Of a DNA stretch of 64,000 nucleotides, positions 24,484 through 37,300 are shown piece after piece. Origin of the DNA: Moniliella sp. 'wahieum'. Its lineage: Eukaryota > Basidiomycota > Moniliellomycetes > Moniliellales > Moniliellaceae. The DNA is taken from positions 62,001-126,000 of the forward strand of contig RSEE01000140.1 in NCBI GenBank assembly GCA_003971905.1. Direction: 5' to 3'. The translations under genes were made by a program, and so were the position numbers. The notes under the pieces were generated by a model. It ran no database searches. It was not told the DNA's origin and saw only the letters and a program-made list of their open reading frames with translations. Position 1 is the first letter of the stretch, and the number at the start of each line of letters is the position of its first letter.

Positions 24484-27039
24484 TCACAGAAAGTTGAGGG
24501 CGGCCAAGAGCTTGTCAGCAGGGTCGTCATCCAACCGAGCCATCTCAATTTCGGAGATGAGCTTCTTGATTCCAATTTGTAGCGGCTTCTGGGTGCCCAG
24601 TCCAGCCTGGTTGAGGAGCGCCATGCACCGCGCCTGTTCCTCCTCCGTTTCAAACAGCGAGGTAGCACGCAGCACATGGTCCACCTCGCGCAGCGACTCG
24701 ATTGACGGGACAGAGATGTCAGCGTAGAAGGATTGAGCAATCTCCATTTCCTCCAGCATGGGCTTGTTGCTAGAGGTGACAAGGACCAACAGGCGCTTGT
24801 CCTTGGGCGGACGACGGGTCAACAGGACCGACAATGCCTGCAGCACCGTATTTTGGAAACGAGGGCCAATGGGAACCCATTCAATCAGCTTCTCAAACCC
24901 ATCCACCACAATCACCGACAAGGGCGATTTGTAGGCATCGTTGAATACCTTATTGATGTGCTGCACCTTGGCCGGCTCGTTCATGCCAACCATGTGTTCC
25001 GGGGAGATGATCTGGATAAAGGGGAAATCACTTTGCAGCGCAATCGTTGCCGCCAGCGCGGTCTTACCACTACCGACAGGGCCGTGGAGTAAGGCGGCGG
25101 TGACCAGGGGAGTACGCGAACTCTGCCGCACTTGTGCCACACGTAGCGCACCATCCCGCAAAATGGCGTCCACGTGGGGAGCAAACTTCATGATGCCGTT
25201 GGCCACGACCGCCTGCAAGTCGTCCTCCGACACACCAAACGCAGGATGCACTTCATCGAGTGCATGGAAAAAGTCGTCACGGTTCACCCGCATGTTCTCT
25301 ACATCGTCCGAGATCCCCGCCGTGGTGCCGACCTTGACATGACGATTGAACGCAAACGAAGTGGCGCTCTTGACCAGCCCAGCAATTTCGGCACCAGAGA
25401 AATTCTTGGTGAGTGCGGCCAGTTCGCCTATATCCACATCGTCGTCCATCACGCCGTTTTAGTCATCTGGGCGGTTTGGATGTTGAGAATTTGAACGCGT
25501 CCGTGTTCGTCGGGCAGACTGATCTCCACCGGCACCTCCAGACGACCGGGACGCAGAAGAGCTTCATCAATCATGTCCAGACGGTTGGTCATACCAATGA
25601 TGAGGATGTTGTTGAGTTGATTCACACCGTCCATCTTGGACAGCAGCTGGTTCACCACCGAGTCACCCACGCCAGTGCGCCACCCGTCGTACCACGCTGC
25701 TTGCAAACAGCATCCAGTTCATCAAAGATGATGATGTGCAGCCCGAGTCATCTCCCTTTCCTTGTACTCCTTTTCAGCGTCGGCAAAGAGCTTGCGAATG
25801 TTCTCTTCACTTGCACCCACGTACTGTTGAGGATTTCGGGACCGTTAACGATTTTCGGCTCCCGTGCGTTGAGCATTTTGCCAATCTGGCGCGCAAGCAA
25901 CGTCTTGCCAGTACCCGGGGGACCGTACAGGATAATACCCTTGACATGTTGGATGCCCAGCTTCTCAACCAGAGCAGGCGGGAAAGATACGCGAGGCGAA
26001 TGCGCGACGGAAGATTTGAGAAAACTCCTCATCCAGACCACCGACGCCCATGTCCTCAAATTTGAAGTTGGGCTGCAAAATGGCATTGGGGGGCGCACGC
26101 TTGGAGTTGCCGCGCGCTTCAGAGGGCTGTTCTGGGCCTTGGCGTAGGAAAGCGACGTTTCTGGCACCAAGATGCCGCGGAACGAATTGGGCGAAGCAGC
26201 GGTGGCTGCTGCAGAAGGCTTCTCCAACATCGCCGCATCCACCACATGGACAGCTTTGACCACGAGCAACAACTGCTGGCCATGGAACTCTTGCACCAGC
26301 TCCTGGCCAACAGAGAAGACGTGACCGTAAACAGACGCAAAAAAAAAATGCTTGCCAACTCGTCAGTGCTGTATGGCTAACGTTCTCGACCCCGCGGGCA
26401 AGGAAACTGGCTTCAAAGTCAATTCCACCAAGGTAAATTTGACCGCCGTCAGAACGAGGGTCATACGGTGTGACCGAAACGGCTTGGCCAATGCTTAGAC
26501 GAGCCCAGCGACGCTGGAGCATGGCCACACCGATCGTACCTGGTGCAACAGTGCCGGTGCGGTCCATACTGCAAGTGCAAGCGAGGAGGTCAGTGTGGGG
26601 TCTGGCGCAAAAGGGCGGGGGGGGGGAGAGGAGTAGTACACAGCGGTGAGTGAAGGCGAAGTTGCGGTCGATGACAACATATTTCGTGTCGTGCCTCGTT
26701 GGGGTTGAGGACAATGCAGTTGGAAAGGGTGTAGTCTTGGGCGAAGTAGAGACGTGTAACCACCAACGCTAGAAGAGTGGTAGGAGCTCTTCTACGAGGG
26801 TAGTCCTGATAACGGCGCAGGAGCAGGTGCTCCCCGTGGAGGGAGAGACGGAGAGCAGAAGGCGCATAACCTGACGCGGGCGTACCCAGTAGGAGCGTAC
26901 CCGGCACCGCGGGGAGGCGGTGGGGGGCGCGGCCGGCTACGCATATGCGGACCGGTCGCTGGTGGGGGGGCACGGGGGCCGGCAGAGCGCCCGCCATATG
27001 CGGAGCGGTCGCCGCCACTCCACGAAGGAATCCAGCCAT
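24484..27039 (-). CDS. SEC18: Sec18/NSF AAA+ ATPase
   Basis: Hexameric ATPase that disassembles SNARE complexes after membrane fusion. The N-terminal substrate-adaptor domain includes [29 protein letters not shown] and [19 protein letters not shown]. The D1 AAA domain has Walker [17 protein letters not shown] and the later [27 protein letters not shown]. The D2 domain has Walker [16 protein letters not shown] and [14 protein letters not shown]. The last residues are [10 protein letters not shown]. Several frame breaks or short introns split the N-domain and the region between Walker A of D1 and its sensor motif (around 25710, 25990, 26330, 26390 and 26640-26760). The N-terminal Pro/Arg-rich part and the start (27039) are tentative. 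Confidence 0.88.
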
Positions 27040-28234
27040 GGTGTGAGAAGAAGGGAAAGGAGGACGGAGGAAGCAGTTGGTGGCGGGCGTGGCGGGGGTA
27101 GTAGTGGTGGTGGCGGGGGTGGATGCCAGTCAGCCAATGGCCGTCGTGCTGTTGCCACGTAATGCCACCAGCAAAGCGAGGGGCGTGGCGCATGCGTATT
27201 ACGTCACCACGAGCTGAGCAGCTGTGGTTATTAAACTTTCACCCACAGCGAGGCAGTCGAGGGCGGCATTACGTGGTTACGCGATTGCGTTCCCGTGCAA
27301 GCGTTGCGTCGCAGTCGCATTCACGATCGGTGATCGACACACCACGATCTTTTCCTCGATGCAATTTCTGCCCCAAAACGCCTCTCCAACTCTGTGCGCC
27401 AATGGAGCTTGGAGCGAGGGAAGCAGCCATTGCGAACCCCGCACCCGCAAAACGCCGAGAAAGCGGCTGGGCAGTGTTGAACGCGCCGAGTACTACGTTC
27501 TCGACGCTTGAAGCTTTGGAAGAGAGCGTTGATGGCAGCGTTGTTATAGCGGACTACACCTGCCCTCACGCGCTCAGGGAGCGAGCAGCCTCGAGTCTCA
27601 CGATTCATTGGTAGAACTGCGCCGCGTCTCTTGCTCCATGTACATCGCTGTTGCTCGCAGCCATCGATCATTCCCTCATCATCGTCATCGGCGCGTCATT
27701 CTGCGTCATCCCTCGCTCCTCCATACTCCACACTCGCCCCCGCAGTCTATAAGGTCCCAATAGCGGAGATCGATGACAGAGACACCCGGAGAGGCGGGGT
27801 GGGTATGTAGAGTGCATACCAGAAGCTGCCCAGGCCTCAGGCCTCGAGCTTCAAGGCCTCAGGCCTCAAAGTAAGGCGAGAAGAGCGTCTTGACGCCCAA
27901 TATGCCCCCGGGGGTTGGAGCCTGGGGAGGTCGTGCTTGTTGGAGAGAGGCTTGAGCCATGCACAGACAATTTTGATCCGGGGTGTGTGGCTGGGTACGG
28001 TAACCGATGGCAGTGATAGCCGTGAAGGGTGCCGGGGATGTCCGATGCACCTTGCACACCTGAGCACAACTCCACCCACACTGTACCCCAGTCTGTGGAA
28101 TCTGGCAACTAGTACTCCGAGCGATGTATATCAATATGCCGTCTCTCAACTGCATTCTAGTGTGCCCTTCTCTTCATTCCCCCGTACTTTCACCCACTCA
28201 TCTTCGTTTCCCATAGCATTCCCACTGTCACCAC
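27040..28234. promoter_or_regulatory. 1.2 kb divergent intergenic region, SEC18 / GT90
   Basis: No conserved gene recognised. It should carry both promoters. A TATAAG lies at 27748 and a GCCTCAGGCCTC/CTTCAAGGC repeat cluster at 27833-27870. GGGGTTGGAGCCTGGGG lies near 27910. Confidence 0.45.
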
Positions 28235-29832
28235 ATGTCTCTTTCCAACGCCGCTCCGGACTTGATACAACAACACCGGATCCTCTTCGCGCCAGAGATC
28301 CTTCCATCCACTCTGTCCCGTCCGTCCCCTGGCTTACCTTCAATCCAGGACGAGACGGAGCCAGCTCAGAAAGAATGCCTTCCAAGAAGAATCCCACCAT
28401 CCTCCACCCCGGCCGGGCCGATATTGAGCATGAGCCAAATGACCCTGTATTCTGTTATTCCCTCCGTGCCCAAGCGAGGCAGCGCCGGCATCACTGCCGC
28501 ACCCGCCTCAGACGGTTCTCCGCTTCGCTTTCCTCGTGGCCCTGGCCTTTGTCCTTCTGCGTACTGGATATCGCTTCCTCTTGCCACCGCTTGGCCTGCC
28601 CGAATGTGCTGCCTGGTCTTACTTCCCACATCCTCTCACGCCTCTTCGCTCCTGCAAACCAAACGCCCAACTACCACGATTCTTTTAGCTCTATCAATGT
28701 GAGCATGACCGACCAAACCTGCAATGCCTCTTCCCTCGTCTGGGTGAAGAGCTGGATAGGAGTGTTATCTATTACCGCAAACAGCGCCAACTGTATGTCC
28801 TTATCCTTTCTCTCTGTGTGCGTGCTCGCGCAAGCTATACTAACCCGTCAGCGTCACCTTGGTGCCTACGGTGGCCCGATAGCATCACCTCCACCTACCT
28901 TGACCAGGTCTGCAACAACACAGACTGGCGCCGACGCGCGCACATCCGTGCGGTAGTGTACCGCGAGCAGCTCTTTGTCCGCTCGTACATTGACCCTGGC
29001 TTTACGAGGGGACCCGCGACCCTCGCGCTGCTCCACCAGGCCATCACTGCAAGTCCCGAACCGGTGCCTGACATTGAGCTATGCTTTGGGCTAGAGGACC
29101 GACCAGCACGCGGCACGTTTGGACTGGACCGTCCCGCTACACCAAGGTGGTGGTGGAGTGCAGACAGAGCGACGTCGGTGGGGGAAGTCTGGTTGCAACC
29201 CGACTTTGGTTTCTGACCTGGCCCGAACATGTTGGTTCCTACACTGCGCTACGGTCCAAGATCGACGTGATTGAAGCCGAGACGCCATGGAGTAACAAGA
29301 CAGCTAGCCTGCTGTGGCGCGGGAGCACCAAAGTCGTGTGTACCGGAACGGAGATCGTTGTTACAGTGACGGATGCGTACCTCTCCACCTGGTCCGACGT
29401 GCGTGCATCGATTGGGACACGGGTGCCAACGTGATACGGATGGAAGACCACTGCCGTTGGCGGTACTCGTCGCACCCGAAGGCACAACCTATACGGGTCG
29501 TCTGCGCAACCTGGCCAACTGCCGCGCAGTCGTGGTAATGCACCCGCCCAACTGGGTCACTTTTTGGATGCACCTGCTCAACCCCAATCCCAACTCGGCC
29601 GGGCAAAACGTGGTACGTACCCCGTCTTTCTTGGTGGCGTGCTAGCTTTTCTACCATCCTCTCTCGTACACTGGCCTGGGCCCGGCTTCCTGAAGTAATG
29701 GAGAACCTCTTACAGCACGAGGAGCGGTCGCACCAGATTGCGCAAAATCAGTGGGACCTGTTACGAAACCGCTACCTGACCCCCGCAGCGGTGGCATGCT
29801 ACTGGCGTCGGCGCGACCAGAGCCTACGCTAG
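28235..29832 (+). CDS. CAP10-like glycosyltransferase (GT90 family)
   Basis: Probable Golgi type II membrane glycosyltransferase; the family includes cryptococcal Cap10/Cap59-locus and xylosyltransferase-type enzymes of capsule or glycan synthesis. After a ~100-residue N-terminus there is one membrane helix, VLRFAFLVALAFVLLRTGYR. The luminal part has EELDRSVIYYRKQRQ, an intron at 28793-28851, LFVRSYIDPGFTR, PVPDIELCFGLEDRPA, EHVGSYTALRSKIDVIEAET then PWSNKTASLLWRGS (the family's PW..K...WRG motif), TYTGRLRNLANCRAVVVMHP and HLLNPNPNSAGQNVV. It ends YWRRRDQSLR. Multiple frame breaks. The precise substrate cannot be told from sequence; start assignment is moderate. Confidence 0.72.
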
Positions 29833-30084
29833 CGTTCAGACATTTCCGTTGGATTGCGAAGTTCGGATGTGCTGTTACTGACTGGCTGCGCACCCTTTCC
29901 TCCCACACCCACGAGCCTCCAAGAAGCGATGACTCTGTCCGACTAATTTAGCCTGAACAGGCCTCCCGACATTCTTCCTTTGTTTCCACTACATGGACAA
30001 ACGTATTGTATTACACGACCATCGATGTTGAAACAAGCACTAGTCATATATAAGCCATAGACCGAAAAGCAGAGATGAACCCCT

Positions 30085-31197
30085 TTAATCCCGTACGGGG
30101 AGGGCGTCAGAAGCAGCCGAAGGGGGGTAACGGGAGCCGGGGGGGTGGGGGGGGAGCATGCGACACCGCTGCTTGCACCTTGGAAGCTGATGCGGCAGAT
30201 TGGAAGCTTCAGATTCGACCGGTACACTGGGAGGTGCCCCCGCCACAGCAGATGCAGACGTAGGAGCCGAAATAGGGGCACAAGCGTGTCTCTGTGTGGT
30301 AGGCGTAAGCTCCATCTGACCGCTCCACCGATGGTAGGAGGTACTGAGGTGGAGGCATTCATCGAGCCCCCCTCAGTGCCAGCAGGGGTGTAGGTAACAG
30401 GTCGAGTATGAAAGTCGCCAGTTTCATTCGCCTTCATCGCCAGTAGCTCTTGTTCAGCAAGAAGCGCAAGTGCCGCCCCAGGGGTGGGGGGGTAAGTGCC
30501 ATAATATGCGGTCCGTGGCCGGCCTGGCCGTTTCCGGCCATTCTCCCCCGTTGGGGGGGCGGGGCAAAGTCCGGGCCTGGGGCAACGATGGGTTGGGGGT
30601 GAGAATTGCTGGCCGAAGGTGCGGTGAAGATCATCCTTATTGAGGAAATGTTTGGGGCACCCAGGTTGTGGACAGCCAAATCGCCGCGCACCAAACTCGT
30701 TCCTTCTTCCCCGGCTTCCGATCCTCACGCTCCTGCTCCTGTCCCATCTCTCCGCTTCCCTCGGATGTGGAGATCCTCGCAGCGAGGTGGGCGCCGACAT
30801 ACCCTCAGGAATGGGGATGCGCGGTGGGGAGGCAGAAGGCGCGCGCGAGTGTGGGACAGAGAAGGACACGGGGTATGGAGGGTCGCGTTGGAAGGCAGCT
30901 GCGGGTTTGCGTCCGCGCCGGCGACCAAGGCTGCCATTTTCATGGATGCGGCGTGGCGGACAAGCTCATCGCGGCGGCTGAAGCGCTTGCCGCACCCGAG
31001 GAACTCGCACATCCATGGTTTTTCGCCCGTGTGGGTTAAGATGTGACGACGTTGGTGTTCGTAGCGGTAAAAGGCGGGGGGCAGAGAGGGCATTTGTACG
31101 GCCGCTCAGGGGGTTTCTTGGCGGCTTCGAGCGCGGCAGCAGCAGCAGCGAGATGGGTGAAGCCGTCGGAACCGTCGCCGCGGACGTTTCCGGACAT
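30085..31197 (-). CDS. C2H2 zinc-finger transcription factor, Mig1/CreA-like
   Basis: Two adjacent classical fingers near the N-terminus: [20 protein letters not shown] then [20 protein letters not shown] then [12 protein letters not shown], separated by the TGEKP linker. Spacing and the RFSRRDEL helix resemble the Mig1/CreA glucose-repressor group, which binds GC-rich operators and represses alternative-carbon genes. Downstream sequence is Pro/Ser/Arg-rich, with a weaker Cys pattern [16 protein letters not shown], and a Pro/Ser/Ala-rich tail ending ASDALPVRD. The second finger appears to end in Ala-Ser rather than the expected His after HA, possibly an indel. Frame breaks near 31085, 30600 and 30330. 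Start is [12 protein letters not shown]. Target genes cannot be inferred. Confidence 0.65.
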
Positions 31198-31767
31198 AGC
31201 GGTGGAGGGGGGCAGGTGGTAGCCTGGGGAGCAGCGGCCAGGGCCAGCCAGCCCCACCTGACAAAAAAATTCCCCGCACTCGGACGGAGCGGAATCAGTA
31301 ATCAGCGTGTTTCTGCGGCAGCCTCCTCGCCCAGCGGACGAGGAATAACGGCAGCACTTATAACCCGCCCCGCAGGCACAGCGACAGTCTAGCCCAAGTG
31401 CCCAAGCGTCCGTGTCACATGTCCGGCGGGGGAGGTCGGACCATGCCATGCTGTACGTAAGCGCCACTCAATTCCGCGGGGCCCCACTGGGATCATTAAA
31501 AAAAGGCTACTATTAATAACCGATCAAATCAATGGCTTCTTCCAGCAGCCGACATACCTGCAGTGGCGTGTAATAGGACAAGCATCCATTGCCTCAGATC
31601 GTAATCTAGGCTAGGTCGCTTATCGGGAAAAACACGTCTGCATCGCCACCACCGCCACTAGCGTGTCTGCCTCTGCCTCTGCCGCCACCAACCCGCACGG
31701 CCCACGCGCATATATCCACACATTTCTGTCTCTCCAACACTACGCATCCCTCCCTTCCCTTGATATT
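31198..31767. promoter_or_regulatory. divergent intergenic, zinc-finger factor / HEI10
   Basis: Expected to hold both promoters. Contains an A-rich run at 31497-31505 followed by ATTAATAACCGATCAAATCAAT, the most AT-rich patch here, and CATATATCC at 31710. No gene seen. Confidence 0.45.
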
Positions 31768-33628
31768 ATGGCCGCAGCCGCGCATGCCCAAGGACCAGAT
31801 CCCATCGGCACCACCGTTACGCTCCGTCTGCACTGCAACAATACGCTGTCGTGCCGTCTTGCCAGATCATGGTATGCTTCCTTTCCACACTACTCTTCAC
31901 ATCGTGCCTTCTGTGGATCCTCAGCTATACAGTGAACATTCGTCCGCTTTTTTGGCTTTCTGACTGGAACTTTCCTTATCAATACAGAGCAGGGGTGGTG
32001 ACTGTATGCTCACGTATGTCCTGTCCTCCGACTTTTCCCTTATCAAAAGCGACGACAAACAAGCATATTTTCTCACACTAACCCCCTCCCCACTTCGTTT
32101 TATGCTATTCTTTTTTGCTGGGTGTGGGTGGTGGTTCTTCCTTACCAACACAGACATATTCTGTGGTGAGTTTCCTCGTTTCCTCTCTTTGTAGTGTGAT
32201 GAGGGTGTTGGGGTTGGAGTTTCCGCACGCTCACGCCATCAACAGTGTCGTGTGGGTCACTTGCTTGGTCTTACGAGGGGCGCACTTGCCCAGCGTGCGA
32301 CAGCCCATTGGAAGACAAGATGGACATGGCCTTGGCCACCCTCGATCCAAGCGAGCGGTTCAAACAAGTACGTTTCCCACCCTACCTCTTATGAATGCAC
32401 GGTGTCTAACAACCTTCTCTCCCACCCCCCTTCAGTCTGTTCTAGCTGGGCTTAACCCCAAGTAGCGCTGGAGATCGCAGCGCGGAGTGTTGCCTTTTGG
32501 CTGTACAGTCTTCCCAAGAGGTGCGTTGAGAACATTGGATATATATCCAGCTCTGTGTTCACTTCTGACTTATTTCGCGGTTGGTGGAATAGATGTCTTT
32601 ACAGCACATGCTGTTGAAGCATGCTAGGGACCGGACCCAGGTATGGAAGGACCGGTACGAAAACGAGATTTCCCAAGGTCCGCATCTCTCCCGATTCCAT
32701 TCATCAACTGCTCTATGGGCCTCACACTAACACTTTCCATATTTAGCCCACGCACTAGCAGCCCAACACGAAGCTACCGCGAGCAGTATAAGCGCAAACT
32801 CGACCAGGCAAACCAGACCATTACCACGCTTCAAGTATGTTCCCTTAATGACACTCTCGGCAAAGGTTTTTTTGAGACTAAAAATTAATGTGCCACCAGC
32901 TCATGCAACCGACCGCCATTCAAAAATACCATCGCCACAGGATGCAAGGTCCAAAGGCCTTGGCCCAGTCGGAGCCCTTACCGGATGGGGGGAGCACATG
33001 GCAGGGGATACGTGCCTCATTGTACAAACCTGGTCCAGGCATATCCGTACAGAGGAGAGCTTGTCTTTGGCGCTGAAACGATCGGGGGAAGAGGGAAGGA
33101 GAAGCGTTCCCTCCAACCTCCCCACACTCTTCGCCAATGGCTTCCCCGACGTCGATAGAAGCGCATCCAACCGTTTGCGCCCAACTCTCGGAATAGCTCT
33201 TCGTCCAAGTTGCGCGTCCCAATGACTGAGGTCAAATCGCACCAACCTGCGCGAAGGCTTTCAAGTGTTGGCAAGGAAGGGGCACTACATCTTCTTCCTT
33301 TCGTGCGTTCCCCACCAATGCCCCACGGGGAGCGCACACAAGCTACGTGTCACGATCCAGTCGCGGGTCGATAGCAACAAAGTCGTGAGTCCCCAAGGGC
33401 GACCTCCCTCATCTATCCTGGATTGGGCGAAACATCAGGAGGAATGCATCGGGCAGCGATGTCGCCTACAGAGGAAGCGCTCCGTCGTCGAAGGCAGCGG
33501 AGCAAGTCCTCCCGTCCTCTTTCGCGGGTACAAACACTACTGGTTCTCGCGTTGGCGTCAACGGAAACCGTCCACCGCCCAAGGGAGGAGGTATGAACCT
33601 ATCCCAGTTCTATGGGTTGGGACCATAA
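31768..33628 (+). CDS. HEI10: HEI10/CCNB1IP1-type meiotic RING protein
   Basis: Homolog of Hei10, a SUMO/ubiquitin E3-type factor that marks crossover sites in meiosis. The RING is assembled across exons: LHCNNT / CRAVLPDH-AGVVTVCSH / IFC / VSCGSLAWSYEGRTCPACDS, with PLEDKMDMA after it. Then come the family block SVLAGLNP and ALEIAARSVAFWLYQSSQE, and a coiled coil YREQYKRKLDQANQTITTLQ. The C-terminal tail has RVGVNGNRPPPKGGGMNLSQ and ends FYGLGP. Introns: 31872-31989, 32014-32153, 32166-32245, 32368-32435 and more downstream. Exon 3 (32154-32165) is only 12 nt. Frame breaks near 31838, 32465, 32507 and 32770. ATG 31784 is an alternative start. Region 33000-33500 is poorly resolved. Confidence 0.78.
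32154..32165 (+). other. HEI10: 12-nt microexon of the HEI10 RING
   Basis: Lies between CACAG (acceptor, ends 32153) and GTGAG (donor, from 32166). It supplies the second part of the His codon and then Ile-Phe-Cys of the RING motif CSHIFC, so inclusion is needed for zinc binding. Confidence 0.7.
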
Positions 33629-34300
33629 CATTAGGATTAGTATAAAAAGTGTTCAACACATTCCTCGTCTCCTGCATCCACACCTTTTTCTTCAATTATA
33701 GGGTGTGACGGACGGTCGATCGACAATACCATAAGATACAGGCCTCAACCTCAGCATCATGGCAACCCGATCCACATGCATAGAGTAGCTGAATCTCAAT
33801 TACATCTGGAGTGTGGTTCCTGCCTTGTGCCTAACGGGGCCGACAGATCGTGATCCTAAAAATATATACGGCTCGCCACAGGGGGGCCCTGATCCTGATA
33901 CGATGAGGGAACGGAGAGGCGCTACTTGTCTCATTGCGTGCAAACGAAGAACTATGTAGCGGTGGGTGACTTGCACGAGAAGGCGGACGGAGACAGCAGT
34001 CCTGAGGCAGTGGTGGTGTCGCGGAGGGAGCGACAACTCATGGGGGATGTGGCGGGTTGTGTTCGCTGGTCATGTGGCTGACCGACGCGGGGCGGAACTG
34101 GGATTCCGCGGATGGGACAGCATGCATCACGTCTGCACATGCACGGCAAACCAACAGAAAATACTTGAGCTTCCGCCGGCGTGGCGCTCTGCTCTAGAAC
34201 GGGCTTCACCACTCTGCCTGCACGCCAACCACGCCGGCAGTCTGCCCACCTGGCTGGCACTCCATCCGCCGCGGCGTCCATCCCTCGCCCGCCGCCCGCC
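33629..34300. other. intergenic, HEI10 to M16 protease
   Basis: 3' flank of HEI10 and promoter of the metalloprotease gene. No gene recognised. Confidence 0.45.
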
Positions 34301-37300
34301 ATGCCATCCCCGGCACCGCCCGCTCAGCTGGGCAACTTCGACCTCGTCACCCGCTTCTCCCTTCCGTACGCCACCACCATCACAATCGAGAAGTGGGTCT
34401 CGCGCCAGACCGGCCTCTCCATATTCTGGGCCGACTTCCCCAGCCCGCTCTCGAGTGCTCCATTGTGCTCGCCACCGAGATCTTTAACGACAGCGGCTGT
34501 CCCCACACCCTCGAGCATCTCGTCTTTCTCGGCAGTGAAAAATACCCTTACAAGGGCATCCTCGATACCCTCGCCAACCGTGCCTTTGCCAATGGCACCA
34601 ATGCTTGGACCGCTACCGACCACACCGCCTACAGCTTGACAACCGCCGGCTCGGACGGCTTCTTGCGCATGCTACCCATCTACTGTGACCATGTCTTTTT
34701 CCCGACGCTCACTACCCAGGGCTTCATCACCGAGGTTTACCATGTCGATGGCCGTGCCAAGGAAGCCGGGGTCGTCTTCTCTGAGATGCAGGGCAGGGAG
34801 AACTCTTCGGGGGATCGGATGGACTTGGAGCGGAACCGGGTATTGTTTGCTCCCAATTCGGCGTATCGATCCGAGACGGGAGGGCTGATGACCAATCTCC
34901 GCAAGCTAAACGTCGACACCATCCGTCAGTACCACAAGACATATTATGCTCCGCACAATGCTGCCATCGTTCTCGCCGGCCCACTGGACCGAGAGGCATT
35001 GTTTGATCAACTGCGTGCCATCGATCAAAGTTTTGTCGGGCACAATATTTATTTCGGTCCCAAGGGCCCGCCGGATGGAAGCGCCCGTTGTAGAGTCTGT
35101 CTCGGCCCACACCGGTCATCGTTCCTACGGCTGACATCGCAAGGTGGTCGAGGTGCCGTTCCCTGACGAGGATGAGTCGATGGGTGAGTGGACATTTCGT
35201 GGGTCACGCCTCGTGCGACGGATTGGTTGACAAACCAAGCGTTGGACTTGATTGGGACCTATTTGAGTGACTCGGCCATTGCCCCCTCTCACCAAGCATT
35301 TTGTTGAGAGACCCGATCCCAAGTTTTCCTCCGTCTCGTTTTATGACGAGGAATATGTGACCTGCACCTCTCCTGTTACTCAAGTCGGTGGCCACCAAGA
35401 TTTGGCTACGATTGATGTTGAGCTGGTCGGCTTCCTGGCGGATTTGGCCGAGAAGGCCGACATCTCCCTCGAACGCATGCATACTGAGATCAAGCGTGAA
35501 AAGCTGCGCACACTTGAGCAGCTCGAATCGGCTCCCCAGAATTATCTCAACGACATGATCGTGCCTGATTTCTTGTATGGCGACCGAGAGGGGAAGGACC
35601 TGGGCGAACTGGCCAATGTGGTCGCTCGCCTGGACATGTTGGATCGGTGGACAGCTCAACAGTGGGCGGACTTGATCAAAACCTACTTGGTTGACAACCC
35701 TCGACTGGTCGTGCTCGGCCGTCCCAGCGCCAAGATGGCGAGGGAGTTGCGAGCAGAGGGAAAGGCGGCTCTGGCCCAACGCAAACAAAAGTACGGCAAG
35801 GAGGGGCTGCATCGTCTGGGCAAAGAGCTGGACGCGGCGCGGCGAGCCAATGATGCTCCGATCCCAGACAAAGTAATTACAGACTTTAAAATTCCCAGTC
35901 CCTCGACGATCCATTGGATCCCAGTTGGCGTGGGACGTTCTCTTCGACGCCAACCGCGTCAATTCCGGACCTTGGGGAGGATGTGACGTCGCTGGACACG
36001 GAGGTGCAGAATCACATTACCCACGACACGACCGACTTGCCCTTCTTCGTTCAGTTTGATCATGTCCAATCTGCCTTCCTGACGATCACGCTCGTGTTTA
36101 ACATGCACGACGTGCACCAGAGCTGTACCCCGTTCTGACCCTATTCAAATCCACCCTGTTCTCTCTCCCTGTGGAGCGGCAGGATGGGACAGAGATTGTG
36201 ATGAGCAAGGAGGAGGTGATTGAGCGGCTGAACATTGACACACTCGAGTACGGTGCCATGGAAGGCTCGCATGGCTTCCCTCCAGAAACGCTGGGAATCG
36301 AGATGCGCGCTGAGGCGAGCAAGTACCGGATCATGATTGCTTGGCTTCGGGACCTTCTGGCGGGGGGACAATTTGTACCCGAAGAGCTGGAGATCTCGCT
36401 GCGGAAGCAGATCAAAGCTCTGCCCAGCGCCAAGCGCGACGGGTCTCGTGTGGAAGCTGCAGTGTTGAACGAGATGACCCTCGATCCGACGACTCGGTCG
36501 ACTGTGGCGCAAAATGCGCTTTTTGCTCGGATGGTCAACCTACCGGCCCAACTTGCGCTTCTTGCTCCGACTGAAGGTCAGGGTGCACCACAGCCAGAAA
36601 GCTGGTGGATCAGCTCCGCCAGTTACGCACACATTTACTCCAGCCGCGTAACTTGCGTGTCCATGTTGCGGGCAACATCTTGGCCCTGTCAGAGCCCAAG
36701 AAGGACTGGGCGGACGCACGGTTTGGCTTACCAGCATGGTGGGATACGCCCAGTACACTCGACTTGAGTACTGCACCCGTGGATTCGGTCAAGAATGTGC
36801 GGAGCGCCTGGGCGCTGCGCCTGCGCGCCACGTGGTCGTCTGCTCCGTCCCGTCGATCGAGAGTTCGTACGCAACATTTGTAGCCAAAGGACCTACTAGC
36901 TTCCACGACCCCGAGTACCCGCGTTGATGGTGGCGGTGGCGGTGTTGAACGCGCTCGAGGGTTTCTGTGGCGGTTCATCCGCGGTGCTGGCTTGCGTATG
37001 GTGCGTCGCTCGCGTTTGGTCCTAGCTCAGGGTACGTGCGTTTCACCCTTTCGCGCTCGCCAAATGCTGCGGATGCGTATCTGGAGGCGCGGCGATTGTT
37101 GCGCGCCCTGAGTGGTGATGCGTCGGCACTGCGTGAGGGGGAGCATCTGGCGATCGACGATAAGATGGTGCAATCAGCCAAGAGCAGTTTGGTGTGTGGG
37201 GTGGCAGAGGAGCAAGCCTCGGGGCCGCGACGGCCGACAAGACGTTTGTGGAGACGGTCCTTCAAGGGACTGGAAAGAACTACGGTCGTCGTCAGTTGGC

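Noticed and set aside
32166-32245. Using this 80-nt stretch of HEI10 as coding
   Set aside because: Removing it as an intron joins IFC to VSCGS and restores the RING spacing; retaining it breaks the motif.
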